From: Enterococcus pallens ATCC BAA-351
GTDB taxonomy: Bacteria; Bacillota; Bacilli; Lactobacillales; Enterococcaceae
Reading direction: 5' to 3'
DNA length: 64,000 bases
Assembly (NCBI RefSeq): GCF_000407485.1
Contig: NZ_ASWD01000001.1
Location: 558,001-622,000, forward strand
Numbering within the stretch: position 1 is the first letter of the stretch; each line of letters opens with the position of its first letter. A model generated the notes under the pieces. It saw only the letters and a list, made by a program, of their open reading frames with translations, was not told the DNA's origin and searched no databases. Position numbers and translations under genes: made by a program. Of the stretch, positions 35,471-45,775 are shown piece after piece.

Positions 35471-35629
35471 CAGCTGTCGAATCACTGAATAAGCCCCTAT
35501 GCAGACTAAAGTCGAACATAGGGGCTTGTTCAATAATCTTCTATTATAGTTCATTTTACTTACGCTTCTCATAATCATACTTATATTAATGATAGCGGAA
35601 AGCCAATACGATTTTTCAATCCACTTCAT
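35405..35629 (-). CDS. Doubtful small reading frame with a strong ribosome site
   Basis: The frame MKWIEKSYWLSAIINISM... is preceded by AGAGGAGG with ideal spacing. It runs on through the RraA terminator hairpin into antisense of that gene, which argues against it as a whole. A short peptide or chance are both possible. Confidence 0.2.
   Translation of the reverse strand: MKWIEKSYWLSAIINISMIMRSVSKMNYNRRLLNKPLCSTLVCIGAYSVIRQLLKGLPISLINKLYLFFFHCTS
35491..35529 (+). terminator. Terminator of RraA copy 2
   Basis: AAGCCCCTATG pairs exactly with CATAGGGGCTT, followed by a weak T-rich tail. Confidence 0.7.
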
Positions 35630-35749
35630 TGTTTCCTCCTCTAACACTCTTTTTTGTAAATCATGGAATATACCTCTTTCCCTATTTTACATATATAAAA
35701 TTTAATACGTAAAACGGTTAAATAGCGAGTTTATTTCCTTCCGTTCTCA

Positions 35750-35773
35750 TTTTGTCCCAAAAAAGGGACAAAA
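35750..35773. promoter_or_regulatory. Inverted repeat upstream of the lysine-tailed protein gene
   Basis: TTTTGTCCC and GGGACAAAA are perfect 9-base arms around six A. It lies about 100 bases before the next gene and could be an operator. The 35648-35875 spacer is otherwise AT-rich with no gene. Confidence 0.4.
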
Positions 35774-35875
35774 TTGAACAGTTTTTTGAAAAGTTGAAGA
35801 ATTGCTTGAAGCTGAAAAAATACTTCGGTACTCTTTAAGCAAATACAAGAACGTTTACCAGAAGGAGAACAAATT

Positions 35876-36790
35876 ATGCTTACTCAACGAACTATTTTTT
35901 TATCCAAAAGAACGACACTTGAAAAGAAATTTAGCGACGCTGCGGATCAAGGTGTGGAAAAAGGCGATTTAATTCAATGTGCAGTAGCTGTTATGGTACG
36001 CAATGCATTCACACCAATCGACCTATCTTACTTAATCAAGGATCAAATTCGTTCTTGGTTTCTCACCAACGCAGTGGCGCGTTCTGCCCGCAAATACTGT
36101 ATTTATTTTCGCGAATATTTTACTGCCGACGAATGGAAAATAATAATTGATCAGTTATTTGACAGCAAAGAGGAATTTTTACAAGTGACGGAACGGCTTC
36201 GTTTACATATTGAAAAATTACAACCAATGCTGCATTCCGGCAGCTGGGAAGCACAAACGAAGCAAAGTCTTGTGACAGTCTTCAAAGATGAGAATGGAAA
36301 AAAGCACGGCTGGACCTTAAGCAATGTTGATCGCAAATATTCGACACAGGAGAATTGTGATCTGTTGGCAATTTTGACTACCTTAACGATTTTTGAAAAG
36401 GACGGGGTACGCCGCTTTACTGAATTGGTGAAAAATAGCTTTACTACCACGTTTGCAGACTATAACAGTGAAAATGAAGATGAGCGTGTCAAAGTTTGGA
36501 GAGAACATCCTAAGACCACGGAAGAAGAAAATGATTCAGCCGAACTAGAAGAAAACCAGCAGAAAACACCAACAAAAACGAAGGACTCAGACGACTCTGC
36601 TTCTAAAACGGAAGAATTGACAAATAATACCACTATAAATAGTAGCAAAAATAAAACCGGTCTCAAAAAGACCATGGATCATCAGAAAAAAAGGAAGACA
36701 CGAGATCCTTTTAAGGACCCGGACAAAAAAGCCCAACAAAGTTTCATTAAGCCTAAGAAGAAGAAACGGAAGAAGAAAAAACGGAAATAA
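35876..36790 (+). CDS. Unknown protein with a long charged, lysine-rich tail
   Basis: A 304-residue protein. Residues 1-195 look globular, helical and enzyme-like or nucleic-acid-binding (NAVARSARKYCIYFREYF, HGWTLSNVDRKYS). Residues 200-304 are low-complexity: an acidic/Thr/Lys stretch, then a polybasic end, KPKKKKRKKKKRK. The tail suggests binding to nucleic acid or to anionic membranes. No family recognised. AGAAGGAG precedes the ATG. Confidence 0.75.
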   Translation: MLTQRTIFLSKRTTLEKKFSDAADQGVEKGDLIQCAVAVMVRNAFTPIDLSYLIKDQIRSWFLTNAVARSARKYCIYFREYFTADEWKIIIDQLFDSKEEFLQVTERLRLHIEKLQPMLHSGSWEAQTKQSLVTVFKDENGKKHGWTLSNVDRKYSTQENCDLLAILTTLTIFEKDGVRRFTELVKNSFTTTFADYNSENEDERVKVWREHPKTTEEENDSAELEENQQKTPTKTKDSDDSASKTEELTNNTTINSSKNKTGLKKTMDHQKKRKTRDPFKDPDKKAQQSFIKPKKKKRKKKKRK

Positions 36791-36905
36791 TCCGCAGTTT
36801 TTTGAATAGTTGCACTTTGTCTATTTGACAATAGGTAAAAATCCTGTATACTTCAAACTAATCCGATTAGTTAATAACTATTCAAGAAAGTTTGCGAGGC
36901 AACAG

Positions 36906-37570
36906 ATGAGAATACAAAAAATAGGAAAACTCTACCAACTAACCCCTAGAATCTTTCCGGTTAACTGCTTTGTGTATGAAAGATCAAATAGTCTACTCAT
37001 TATCGACATGGGCGTTAAAGGATTTGTTGAGGAGATTCTCAAGCTGGAAAAGAAAACAGGAAAACGAGCCACCACCTTGCTGCTTACCCATGCTCATGGA
37101 GACCATGTTAATGGTGTACCCGCATTCAGACAGTGTTTTCCAGAAGCTAAGATTGGTATTTCTGTCAGAGATAAGAAAATAGTCGATGGTGATTTGAGCC
37201 TTTTTGCTGATGAAGCGCAGAAAAAAATCAAGGGAGGCATTCCTAAAGAACCGATTCCTGTCGATTTTACTTTCCAGCCAGGAGAAGAAATTGAAGAGGT
37301 GAAGGTTGTCGCTTGTCCGGGCCATACTCCAGGTTCTGTCGCCTTCTTAAGCAGCGAAGGGTTGTTAATTGCTGGGGATGCCTTCCAATTAAGTGGCGGG
37401 ATAGCCGCATTCGACCCTTTTTCCCCTTCCCTGCGCTTGCAACCTGGGATGCTAAAACGGCTTTGGTCAGTGCCAAAGCATTATTGGAATTACGCCCGGA
37501 GCTGTTAGCAGTTGGGCACGGAAACATGTTGGAGCATCCATCGGTTGAGATGAGCCATGCAATTGAATAG
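36906..37570 (+). pseudogene. Metallo-beta-lactamase-fold hydrolase with a frameshift
   Basis: The first frame (36906-37508) carries the zinc motif THAHGDHVNG, CPGHTPGSV and AGDAF. At the T5 run 37418-37422 the homologous reading passes into another frame, which gives WDAKTALVSAKALLELRPEL, then GHG and a stop at 37570. Adding one base restores a full-length MBL protein of about 221 residues. As given, the product ends in an unrelated 25-residue tail. It is followed within 20 bases by the TetR gene, which may regulate it. Confidence 0.75.
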
Positions 37571-37589
37571 GCCGAAAGGAGGCTAAAAC

Positions 37590-38144
37590 TTGAAAAAAAT
37601 CACTAAAGCGGACATCATCGCTGCAACTGTAGGTATCTTAAACAAACACGGTGTGGCTGGTGTTAGTCTTAAAGAAGTTGCGGAAAAACTAGAAATTAAG
37701 CCTCCTTCCTTATACAATCACATAAAAAACCGGGAAGAATTGTTGAGCTTAGTTGCTGCATTTAGTTTAGAACGTTTTTATCATGCCCTGTTAACAGCTA
37801 GTGCAGGGATCCAAAAAAAAGAAGCCTTATTTGCCATGTCTGAAGCGTATCGGAAGTTTGCCCTTGCATTTCCTGGTCAATACGAGCTTATTCAAAGGCA
37901 AAACTACTGGAAAAATACACCAGCAGAAGCTACTTCCGATCAAATTGTGGGGCTACTGCAAAAAGTTCTGGCAAGCTTTGCACTACCAAAGGAAGAACAA
38001 ATTCATTTTATCCGCTTAATGCGAAGCTATCTTCACGGATTTTCTTCATTAACTGGAAATAATTCGTTTCAACTCCAGGAAGACATCGAAGAAAGCTTTC
38101 TTTATGGATTGAAGACTATCTTTTCGGCACTGCCGGAGGACTAG
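37590..38144 (+). CDS. TetR/AcrR family regulator
   Basis: A 184-residue repressor with an N-terminal HTH (about residues 5-55, IIAATVGILNKHGVAGVSLKEVAEKL...SLYNHIKNREEL) and a WHG-type ligand-binding C-terminal domain. The start is TTG at 37590, with AAAGGAGG 7 bases upstream. It is in an operon-like series with the MBL-fold gene and the kinase-like gene. Confidence 0.88.
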   Translation: MKKITKADIIAATVGILNKHGVAGVSLKEVAEKLEIKPPSLYNHIKNREELLSLVAAFSLERFYHALLTASAGIQKKEALFAMSEAYRKFALAFPGQYELIQRQNYWKNTPAEATSDQIVGLLQKVLASFALPKEEQIHFIRLMRSYLHGFSSLTGNNSFQLQEDIEESFLYGLKTIFSALPED

Positions 38145-38156
38145 AAAGGACACACC

Positions 38157-38891
38157 ATGAGAAACTATTCATTAACAGTCAACGATTTAGTGATTGAGGC
38201 AGCCTTTGATGAAGAAAATATCGAAACGATTTTCTATCCGCTTTTAAAGAAGTGGACGAAGTTGCAAACATACAAAGGTAAGCGAATCTTTGTTTTTCTA
38301 GCAGCTCCTCCCGGCTGCGGGAAAACTACCTTGGCCCTTTTCTTGGAGCAGCTGTCCAAAAACACTCCTGATTGTACACCCATTCAAGCAATTGGATTGG
38401 ATGGTTTTCATTACGATCAAGCATTTCTCAACTCGCATTCTATGAACATGGACGGACAAACGGTTCTAATGAAGCATTTCAAGGGACATCCAGCAACTTT
38501 CAACGTACCGTTGTTAATTGAAAAAATTAAGGCAGCCCAGGAGAAAGACAATTGGTGGCCCATCTATAGTCGCAAGCTTCACGATGTTGTTCAAGATCAA
38601 ATACAGCTTACCGAAAAAATTATTTTGCTGGAGGGCAACTATCTATTGCTGGATACCCCACCATGGAATCAGCTTCAGGAATACTGTGAAGATCGAATAT
38701 TTTTATCTACTGATACGACTGTTTTAGAAGAACGTTTGATCCAGCGGAAAATGCTTGGCGGATTGTCTTACGAGGCTGCACGCACCTTTTACGAACAAAG
38801 TGACAAAAGAAATGTTGAATCCATCCTAGCAAGTGATCATCACGCTGATACGGTTCTGTATGTAACCGATGGTATTTTTCAGTTGAATTAG
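38157..38891 (+). CDS. Nucleoside/nucleotide kinase-like P-loop protein
   Basis: A 244-residue protein of the uridine-kinase/phosphoribulokinase-like group. The Walker A loop APPGCGKTTLALFL is near residue 50 and GLDGFHYD near residue 83, with an EGNYLLL strand later. These proteins phosphorylate small hydroxyl substrates with ATP; several relatives act on sugars or pantothenate. It starts 12 bases after the TetR stop. The substrate is unknown. Confidence 0.8.
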   Translation: MRNYSLTVNDLVIEAAFDEENIETIFYPLLKKWTKLQTYKGKRIFVFLAAPPGCGKTTLALFLEQLSKNTPDCTPIQAIGLDGFHYDQAFLNSHSMNMDGQTVLMKHFKGHPATFNVPLLIEKIKAAQEKDNWWPIYSRKLHDVVQDQIQLTEKIILLEGNYLLLDTPPWNQLQEYCEDRIFLSTDTTVLEERLIQRKMLGGLSYEAARTFYEQSDKRNVESILASDHHADTVLYVTDGIFQLN

Positions 38892-38937
38892 TCTGAAATG
38901 GTTCAAGTTTATAAAAATAGGAAGGTTCGGTGATTCA

Positions 38938-39279
38938 ATGTCTTTTTTAGCTGCAATTACTTTGGGAATCCGATTTATTTTGGAAATAATCACCGTTATC
39001 GGCCTTGCCAGTGGCTTTTTTCTACAAAAATCTTGGACTGAAAAATTTTTCTTCGCTTTGCTGGCTTGTGGTGTAGCCGTCGTGTGGGCAAAATATGGTG
39101 CACCAAAATCGCCAACTAGCTTAACTGGCGTGAATAAATTACTCTTAGAGCTGATTGTCTACAGTATTGGAATTTTGGGAATTTGGCGTGTTTTTGGATT
39201 ACGTACCGGACTGATTTACGCACTTTTTGTTGTGGGAGATTTACTGCTAATGTATTTATTGGGATTGCAAGGGCATTAA
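38938..39279 (+). CDS. YrdB family (DUF2568) membrane protein
   Basis: A 113-residue protein with four hydrophobic helices and the family-typical AKYGAPKSP segment near residues 56-64. Function unknown. GGTGA lies upstream of the ATG. It is probably the last gene of the TetR/kinase group. Confidence 0.75.
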   Translation: MSFLAAITLGIRFILEIITVIGLASGFFLQKSWTEKFFFALLACGVAVVWAKYGAPKSPTSLTGVNKLLLELIVYSIGILGIWRVFGLRTGLIYALFVVGDLLLMYLLGLQGH

Positions 39280-39474
39280 TTTTGGGAAACAGAAACAGTC
39301 ATTTTGCCCTCCCTGACCGATAATTTCTGAGTTAATAGCTATAATTCTTCCACTACAAATGATCCACCAACAGCATCTAAAAAAAATCTCCCCCCTTGTT
39401 TTCCTTGCGATAATTGCACCCCCTCTCCGAATTTCTTTACTTAGAAACCCGTCATTAGTGAAGGTAAAAAAAAG
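39280..39474. other. Intergenic stretch, nothing identified
   Basis: This sequence lies between the YrdB gene and the aminotransferase promoter. No gene, terminator of good quality or repeat is visible. Confidence 0.5.
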
Positions 39475-39505
39475 AGTACATTAAATTTCTCCAATGTACT
39501 ATACT
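39475..39505 (+). promoter_or_regulatory. Promoter with overlapping operator for the aminotransferase
   Basis: TACATT (39477-39482) and TATACT (39500-39505) are 17 bases apart. The inverted repeat AGTACATT...AATGTACT (39475-39500) spans from the -35 to the edge of the -10, so a bound protein would block RNA polymerase. Confidence 0.6.
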
Positions 39506-39548
39506 TGAATTTGTAATGTTTATTTAATTTTTGACGGGAGATGGATGG

Positions 39549-40757
39549 ATGAATTACCATTATTCAACAAAAGTACCAACAAGTGACACCGATGCTGTAG
39601 GCGATCTTTTGCGAGTAGCTGCAAATCCGGAAATTATTTCCTTTGCGGGCGGTCTGCCTGCACCCGAATTATTTCCAGTAGAAAAGATCCAAGCGGCCGC
39701 CAACCAGGTCTTTCAGGAAAAAGGCATGACCGCTTTGCAATACGGCAGTTCAAAGGGCATTCCCGAGCTCCGAGCAATTATTGTGGAGCGTTTGAAACAA
39801 GATGGCATCACTGTTGATGAAGAACAAATTATGATCTCTACCGGCTCTCAGCAAGTTCTGGATTTGACTAGTAAAATGTTTATTAACGAAGGCGATACCG
39901 TCATCGTAGAAAAACCAACCTATTTATGTGCACTGGACGTTTTCAAATCTTACGGGGCTAACCTGGTAAGTGTAGAAATGGATGAAGAAGGTATGAAGCT
40001 GGATATGCTTGAAGAAGCATTACTAGCAAATCCTAATACAAAAATGATTTACACGATTCCCACTTTCCAGAATCCCACAGGACGGACACTTTCGCTAGAG
40101 CGCCGCAAAAAACTGGCACAATTGGCGGTGGAGTATGATGTTTTAGTGTTGGAGGATAATCCCTATGGTGCAGTACGTTTTGAAGGAACACCTTTACCCG
40201 CAGTTCGTTCCTTTGATGACACAGGTCACGTAATTTATACCAGTACCTTTTCTAAAATTTTGGCTCCTGGCTTACGCTTAGGCTGGGTCGTTGCACCGCT
40301 TGAATTGATCAATAAGTATACGATTATGAAACAGTCGGTGGATTTGCATTCAGATAATTTGGCGCAATTTATTGTCGCCTCTTTCTTTGAAAACAACGAC
40401 ATTGACAAGCACATTGCGAAAATTACTGGTTTGTATAAAGAACGAAAAGATTTGATGATGAACGCTATTAAGAAATATTTTCCAGAAACAGTTACCTGCA
40501 GCCAACCAGAAGGCGGAATGTTTATCTGGATTGAAGTTCCTGGCATCACAAATACCCAAGAGCTCTTTGATCGTTGCATTCAAAATAATGTTGCTTTTGT
40601 ACCTGGAGAGCCTTTCTACTGTGACGAAATCGTACCTGGCACCTTCCGCTTAAATTATTCCAATATGCCAGAAGAGCAGATTGAAATCGGAATGAAACGT
40701 TTGGCCCAGGCAATTAATGAAGTGCTGGCGGAGCAGTTAGAAATTGAATATAACTAA
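39549..40757 (+). CDS. PLP-dependent aminotransferase, class I/II (LysN/MocR-like)
   Basis: A 402-residue fold-type I aminotransferase. The PLP lysine is in TSTFSKILAPGLRLGW near residue 232; NPTGRTLSLERR and the C-terminal GTFRLNYSN with the substrate Arg are present. Such enzymes use branched-chain, aromatic or 2-aminoadipate-type donors. The ATG at 39549 is 8 bases from GGGAG. It is monocistronic and sits under a palindromic operator. Confidence 0.9.
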   Translation: MNYHYSTKVPTSDTDAVGDLLRVAANPEIISFAGGLPAPELFPVEKIQAAANQVFQEKGMTALQYGSSKGIPELRAIIVERLKQDGITVDEEQIMISTGSQQVLDLTSKMFINEGDTVIVEKPTYLCALDVFKSYGANLVSVEMDEEGMKLDMLEEALLANPNTKMIYTIPTFQNPTGRTLSLERRKKLAQLAVEYDVLVLEDNPYGAVRFEGTPLPAVRSFDDTGHVIYTSTFSKILAPGLRLGWVVAPLELINKYTIMKQSVDLHSDNLAQFIVASFFENNDIDKHIAKITGLYKERKDLMMNAIKKYFPETVTCSQPEGGMFIWIEVPGITNTQELFDRCIQNNVAFVPGEPFYCDEIVPGTFRLNYSNMPEEQIEIGMKRLAQAINEVLAEQLEIEYN

Positions 40758-40769
40758 CCTCGAGCACAG

Positions 40770-40804
40770 CAATAAGCCGTCAGATACTATCTGGCGGCTT
40801 ATTG
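40770..40804. terminator. Bidirectional terminator
   Basis: CAATAAGCCG-CAGATA pairs with TCTG-CGGCTTATTG between convergent genes. Confidence 0.75.
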
Positions 40805-41152
40805 CTAGTACATCAACTTTAGCTTTAAAATGCATTCTGATACTAATTCGGTAGGCGCTTTTTCTATAAATTTAAATGTTCTGGTCTCTAAATCCAACAT
40901 CCTATGTTGTTCCAGAAGCACGTCACCTACTACCTGCATTTCTGGTGCAAGAGGAATATGCAAAGGAAAGGTTTTTGCTTTACTAGTTATGGGAGCAACC
41001 CCAAACATATAATTAAGGTAACGGAGAGGTTTTGTTAGAACGATACATGGTCGGTACCCCTTTTGCTCATGACCTTTAGTTGAATCAAAATCTAAAAAAA
41101 TAATATCTCCTTGTTGCAGCTCGGAAAAATGCTTGTTGCCTTCTGCCATCAT
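40805..41152 (-). CDS. MazF/PemK-family toxin
   Basis: A 115-residue endoribonuclease-type toxin with GDIIFLDFDSTKGHEQKGYRPCIVL at the N-terminus (the G-x-x-x-x-x-D and R-P-x-x-V core) and ITSKAKTFPLHIPL in the middle. It would cleave mRNA when free of antitoxin. Its ATG overlaps the antitoxin stop by four bases (ATGA). Confidence 0.88.
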   Translation of the reverse strand: MMAEGNKHFSELQQGDIIFLDFDSTKGHEQKGYRPCIVLTKPLRYLNYMFGVAPITSKAKTFPLHIPLAPEMQVVGDVLLEQHRMLDLETRTFKFIEKAPTELVSECILKLKLMY

Positions 41153-41409
41153 AGAATCTCCCGCCCTTGCGGATCATCCCAATTATACTTATCTTCTTTA
41201 CCTAGAGGAGTGCTATCATAATCAGCGAAAAGTTCATCTAAGGTTGTTGGATACTCTTTTTTAGGAATAAGTGTGATTTTACCATCGCCAGCGACCATTC
41301 TGAAGGTTACATTCGTATCAAACTCACCAATTTCAGCTAATTCTTCTTTACCGATTCTTATTCCTTGAGAATTTCCCCATTTCTTCAGTTCTATGTCTTT
41401 AATAATCAT
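41149..41409 (-). CDS. MazE/AbrB-type antitoxin
   Basis: An 86-residue protein with an N-terminal AbrB/MazE swapped-hairpin domain (KKWGNSQGIRIGKEELAEIG) and a C-terminal acidic tail (FADYDSTPLGKEDKYNWDDPQ) of the kind that wraps the toxin. First gene of the pair; GGAGG lies before the ATG. Confidence 0.88.
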   Translation of the reverse strand: MIIKDIELKKWGNSQGIRIGKEELAEIGEFDTNVTFRMVAGDGKITLIPKKEYPTTLDELFADYDSTPLGKEDKYNWDDPQGREIL

Positions 41410-41431
41410 GAAACATCCTCCTTTACAACTA

Positions 41432-41461
41432 AAGTATATACTTGTATAAACAATAAGTCAA
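41432..41461 (-). promoter_or_regulatory. Autoregulated promoter of the toxin-antitoxin pair
   Basis: On the minus strand TTGACT (plus 41456-41461) and TATACT (plus 41433-41438) are 17 bases apart. The perfect palindrome AAGTATATACTT (41432-41443) covers the -10 and is a likely antitoxin operator. Confidence 0.7.
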
Positions 41462-41666
41462 TTATTCTATTTAAACTTTCAATAAAAAAGACAGGAATTG
41501 ATCGTATAGCTTTTTTGATCGGATCCATACTGACTAAATCCAGGTTTGTGATATGTAAGCATCTTCAAGTACTTTGGTTCTGATTGTATAGGTGTTAACT
41601 GAATGATACAATTTAAGCAACTTTAAAAATAGACTCATTTAAAAAGGTTATACAGGAGGGCTTTCC

Positions 41667-42110
41667 ATGGCAAAACAATTGAAGCTGATATGGCTGCTTA
41701 CTTGTATTTGCTTTGGATTAAGCGGATGTGGCAAAAATTATATTTCTAACATCCGAACAGACTCAGAGCCGATCACTGAACAATTTCCTTCGTTGCCAAT
41801 ACCTGATCGAATGTATTGGCAGCATGCAAAACAAAGTGGTGTGGGGCTGGATCATCAAGAACTGGCACTCTTTCTTTTTTATCCAGATGTAAATCAATTT
41901 AATACTGTCAAAGGCCAACTGATTTCTGAGCAAAAAGTTTTTTCAATAGAACCAGCTTTCCTCCCTGAGGAATTGGAGAACCAGTCTATTTCTTGGAATG
42001 TCGCTAAAACAGCTGCTTACTTTCAAGAGGAGATCGTTGAACCTAAAGCAGTGGATGCTTATTGGTGCGATGAAGAACAAGTGGTTTATCTATTTATGAG
42101 CTGGGATTAG
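41667..42110 (+). CDS. Small lipoprotein of unknown function
   Basis: A 147-residue protein with a lipoprotein signal sequence ending LSGC (lipidated Cys near residue 21). The mature part has no recognised domain. AGGAGGG precedes the ATG. It appears monocistronic and ends at a strong hairpin. Confidence 0.75.
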   Translation: MAKQLKLIWLLTCICFGLSGCGKNYISNIRTDSEPITEQFPSLPIPDRMYWQHAKQSGVGLDHQELALFLFYPDVNQFNTVKGQLISEQKVFSIEPAFLPEELENQSISWNVAKTAAYFQEEIVEPKAVDAYWCDEEQVVYLFMSWD

Positions 42111-42132
42111 CCGTTCATTCCAATTTTCTCGC

Positions 42133-42182
42133 AAAAAAGGAGGAGTAGAAGCTGCCAGTCGACAGGTTCTACTCCTCCCTTT
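42133..42182. terminator. Strong terminator hairpin, better on the minus strand
   Basis: GGAGGAGTAGAA pairs exactly with TTCTACTCCTCC. On the minus strand it is followed by TTTTTT, so it ends the eight-gene sugar operon and probably also the convergent lipoprotein gene. Confidence 0.85.
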
Positions 42183-42195
42183 ATTCTATTATTTA

Positions 42196-43635
<1,440 letters not shown>

Positions 43636-43655
43636 TTATTCATCCTCTTTCTGAT

Positions 43656-44558
43656 TTAAGCATTGTCCAATTGTAAAAACAATTGGTAAATTGCTCCTAA
43701 TAAGTTGGCCTCGCTGCGAAAATGACAAGGCAAGATTTCTAATGGTTCAAAGCTGCTCCTTAATAACGGCTGCTTGTCACGAGCAAGCTGGTATTGCTGA
43801 TTGATTTCTTCGATCAGCCGATTTTGCGCACTGATGCCGCCACCGATAACTGCTCGCGAGATATCTAATGTGGCCTGCAGATTGATCAAAATACGGGCAA
43901 TGATCTGGCAATACTCGCTAAACATTTTTTGTAATTGGTCATTTTTCCCCTGTGCCAATGCTTCAAAAACTGCTTGGCCGTCATTTAGATTTTCCAGCCC
44001 CAGCAGCTTGCAGGCTTCCTTGATAAAACGCACCGCCGAGGAATGCCAGCCGACTAGTTTTTCTGGGTCCTCTAGCTGCTGATAATTAATCAAAAAACTC
44101 AATTCACCCGCCTGAAAATGACTCCCCTGAAAGAGTTCCCCATTAAGAATCAAGCCGCCGCCGATCCCGGTCCCCAGCACAACGGCTGCGCCATTGTCGA
44201 CTTCCTTCAAGTTGCCTAACCACAATTCAGCCAGTGCCGCAGCCTTGCCATCATTTGACAGCGCACAAGGAATTCCATACTTCTCTTCAACAAGCGCTTT
44301 CAAACCAACTTCGTGCATGTACTCTAAAGAACCACCATGATAAATAATCCCTTTTTTAATGTCGATTTTACCTGGCAAACTAATCCCAATCCCTTTAATT
44401 TGGTCTTGCACTTCGTCAATCAGCTGAAACAGATCCACCAGGAATTGCTCCCGTGTTTTTGGTGTTGCAATTTTTTTGACAGACAAAAGATTGCCCGCAC
44501 GGTTGACCAAGCTATATTTAATGTAGGTCCCTCCTACATCGATACTTAAATAGTCCAC
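43656..44558 (-). CDS. ROK-family sugar kinase (BglK-like candidate)
   Basis: A 300-residue ROK kinase with the ATP loop DVGGTYIKYSL, GISLPGKID, LSNDGKAAALAE and GTGIGGGLI. The CxCGxxGCxE zinc motif of many ROK kinases and repressors is absent, as in BglK-type beta-glucoside kinases. With an MFS importer and a phospho-glucosidase next to it, phosphorylation of an imported beta-glucoside at C6 is the simplest role. A plain glucokinase is the alternative. Confidence 0.85.
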   Translation of the reverse strand: MDYLSIDVGGTYIKYSLVNRAGNLLSVKKIATPKTREQFLVDLFQLIDEVQDQIKGIGISLPGKIDIKKGIIYHGGSLEYMHEVGLKALVEEKYGIPCALSNDGKAAALAELWLGNLKEVDNGAAVVLGTGIGGGLILNGELFQGSHFQAGELSFLINYQQLEDPEKLVGWHSSAVRFIKEACKLLGLENLNDGQAVFEALAQGKNDQLQKMFSEYCQIIARILINLQATLDISRAVIGGGISAQNRLIEEINQQYQLARDKQPLLRSSFEPLEILPCHFRSEANLLGAIYQLFLQLDNA

Positions 44559-44586
44559 TAAGGCACTTCCTTTCGTCCAAGTTGTT

Positions 44587-45771
44587 TTAAGCTGCTTCGG
44601 CTGCCGATTTCTCTTTTTTGAAGGTACCGCTGATTAATAAATACAATACCGCAAAAGCTAAGAAGCTAGCTCCCGAAAACAGTAGTGAAAATTGAGCTGT
44701 ATGATTGTTAAAGATGCTGCCGACAAAAGATAGCAGGTAAGGTGAAATCCATGAGCCTAGGTTGGTTCCTACCATTGCAATTGATACGGCTAGGTTGGCC
44801 GAATTCTTCGGTGCCTTTTCCATAATGGTTCCAAATGAATAAGGCAGAAAAGCCGAGCTTCCTAAGCCGCTGATCAATAATCCAGCAGTAAAGACCGCCA
44901 TGTTTGGTGCAAATGAAACAATTAGAAATCCTATTCCCATGATAGCATAACTAAAGACCAACGTAAGATGTTTTGTTACCTTCACTACGTGTCCATATAA
45001 GAAATTTCCCAAGAAACCAACTAAAGTGAACAAGGATAAAGCTGTTCCTAAAAAAGCCGGGTTCGCAAAATTCGCTTCCTGAACCAAGGTACTGGCCTTC
45101 AAGAAAATAGCCATCAAAAAGCCGAAAGAAAAGAACAAGGCAATACTGGATAGAATCACAAAGCGGTTAACGGTTTGTTTGCCCACCTCGTTTGTGTCAG
45201 CTGCCGCATCATTTTCAACATCTGGAACATACACAAAGAACAATAGGAAAGAAACAATAGCTAAGAAATAAATGCCATACGCATAATGCCAATCATAGGT
45301 TACTAAGATTCCAGCAATAAAGGTCGTAATCGTTTGGCCGATACTTTGTACTGCACTTTGATAGCCCAGCATTTTATTGCGTTCATCCCCATTATAGAAT
45401 TCGTTAATTAGGCTGACCGCCAGTGAATTGAACATCCCTAATCCAGCACCTAATACTAAACGAGAAACATAGACGATGGTATAGTCAGCTGAAAACATCG
45501 GTACAACCCCAGCCGCACCAGCCAGGAACAAGCCCAGTAATACGGTTTTTTTAGTTCCTAACATGCGAACTAGAAAAGCACTTAGCAGGACGAAGATCAT
45601 TACGGTGATATTGGAAGCAGTAACCAACGCTTCAACCGCGGTAGGGCCGCGATCGGCAAAGGTTTCCTGCATTTTTGACACGGTAATGGCAATTGATCCG
45701 CTTGAGGTCAATAGTAGGGAAATTGATAGCAGGGCAACTTTAAACATTTTTTGTGAGATTTTTTTATTCAT
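44587..45771 (-). CDS. MFS transporter of the sugar operon
   Basis: A 394-residue twelve-helix carrier with LVRMLGTKKTVLLGLFLAG after helix 2 and SRLVLGAGLGMFNSLAVSL in helix 4. It is the only transporter in the operon, so it should import the glycoside without phosphorylation. AAGGAAGG precedes the ATG; the gene starts 5 bases after the DUF1593 stop. Confidence 0.85.
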   Translation of the reverse strand: MNKKISQKMFKVALLSISLLLTSSGSIAITVSKMQETFADRGPTAVEALVTASNITVMIFVLLSAFLVRMLGTKKTVLLGLFLAGAAGVVPMFSADYTIVYVSRLVLGAGLGMFNSLAVSLINEFYNGDERNKMLGYQSAVQSIGQTITTFIAGILVTYDWHYAYGIYFLAIVSFLLFFVYVPDVENDAAADTNEVGKQTVNRFVILSSIALFFSFGFLMAIFLKASTLVQEANFANPAFLGTALSLFTLVGFLGNFLYGHVVKVTKHLTLVFSYAIMGIGFLIVSFAPNMAVFTAGLLISGLGSSAFLPYSFGTIMEKAPKNSANLAVSIAMVGTNLGSWISPYLLSFVGSIFNNHTAQFSLLFSGASFLAFAVLYLLISGTFKKEKSAAEAA

Positions 45772-45775
45772 CGAT

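Noticed and set aside
36810-36905. N-terminal extension of the MBL-fold gene
   Set aside because: No ribosome site at 36810; GAGG is well placed before the ATG at 36906 and the family homology begins there.
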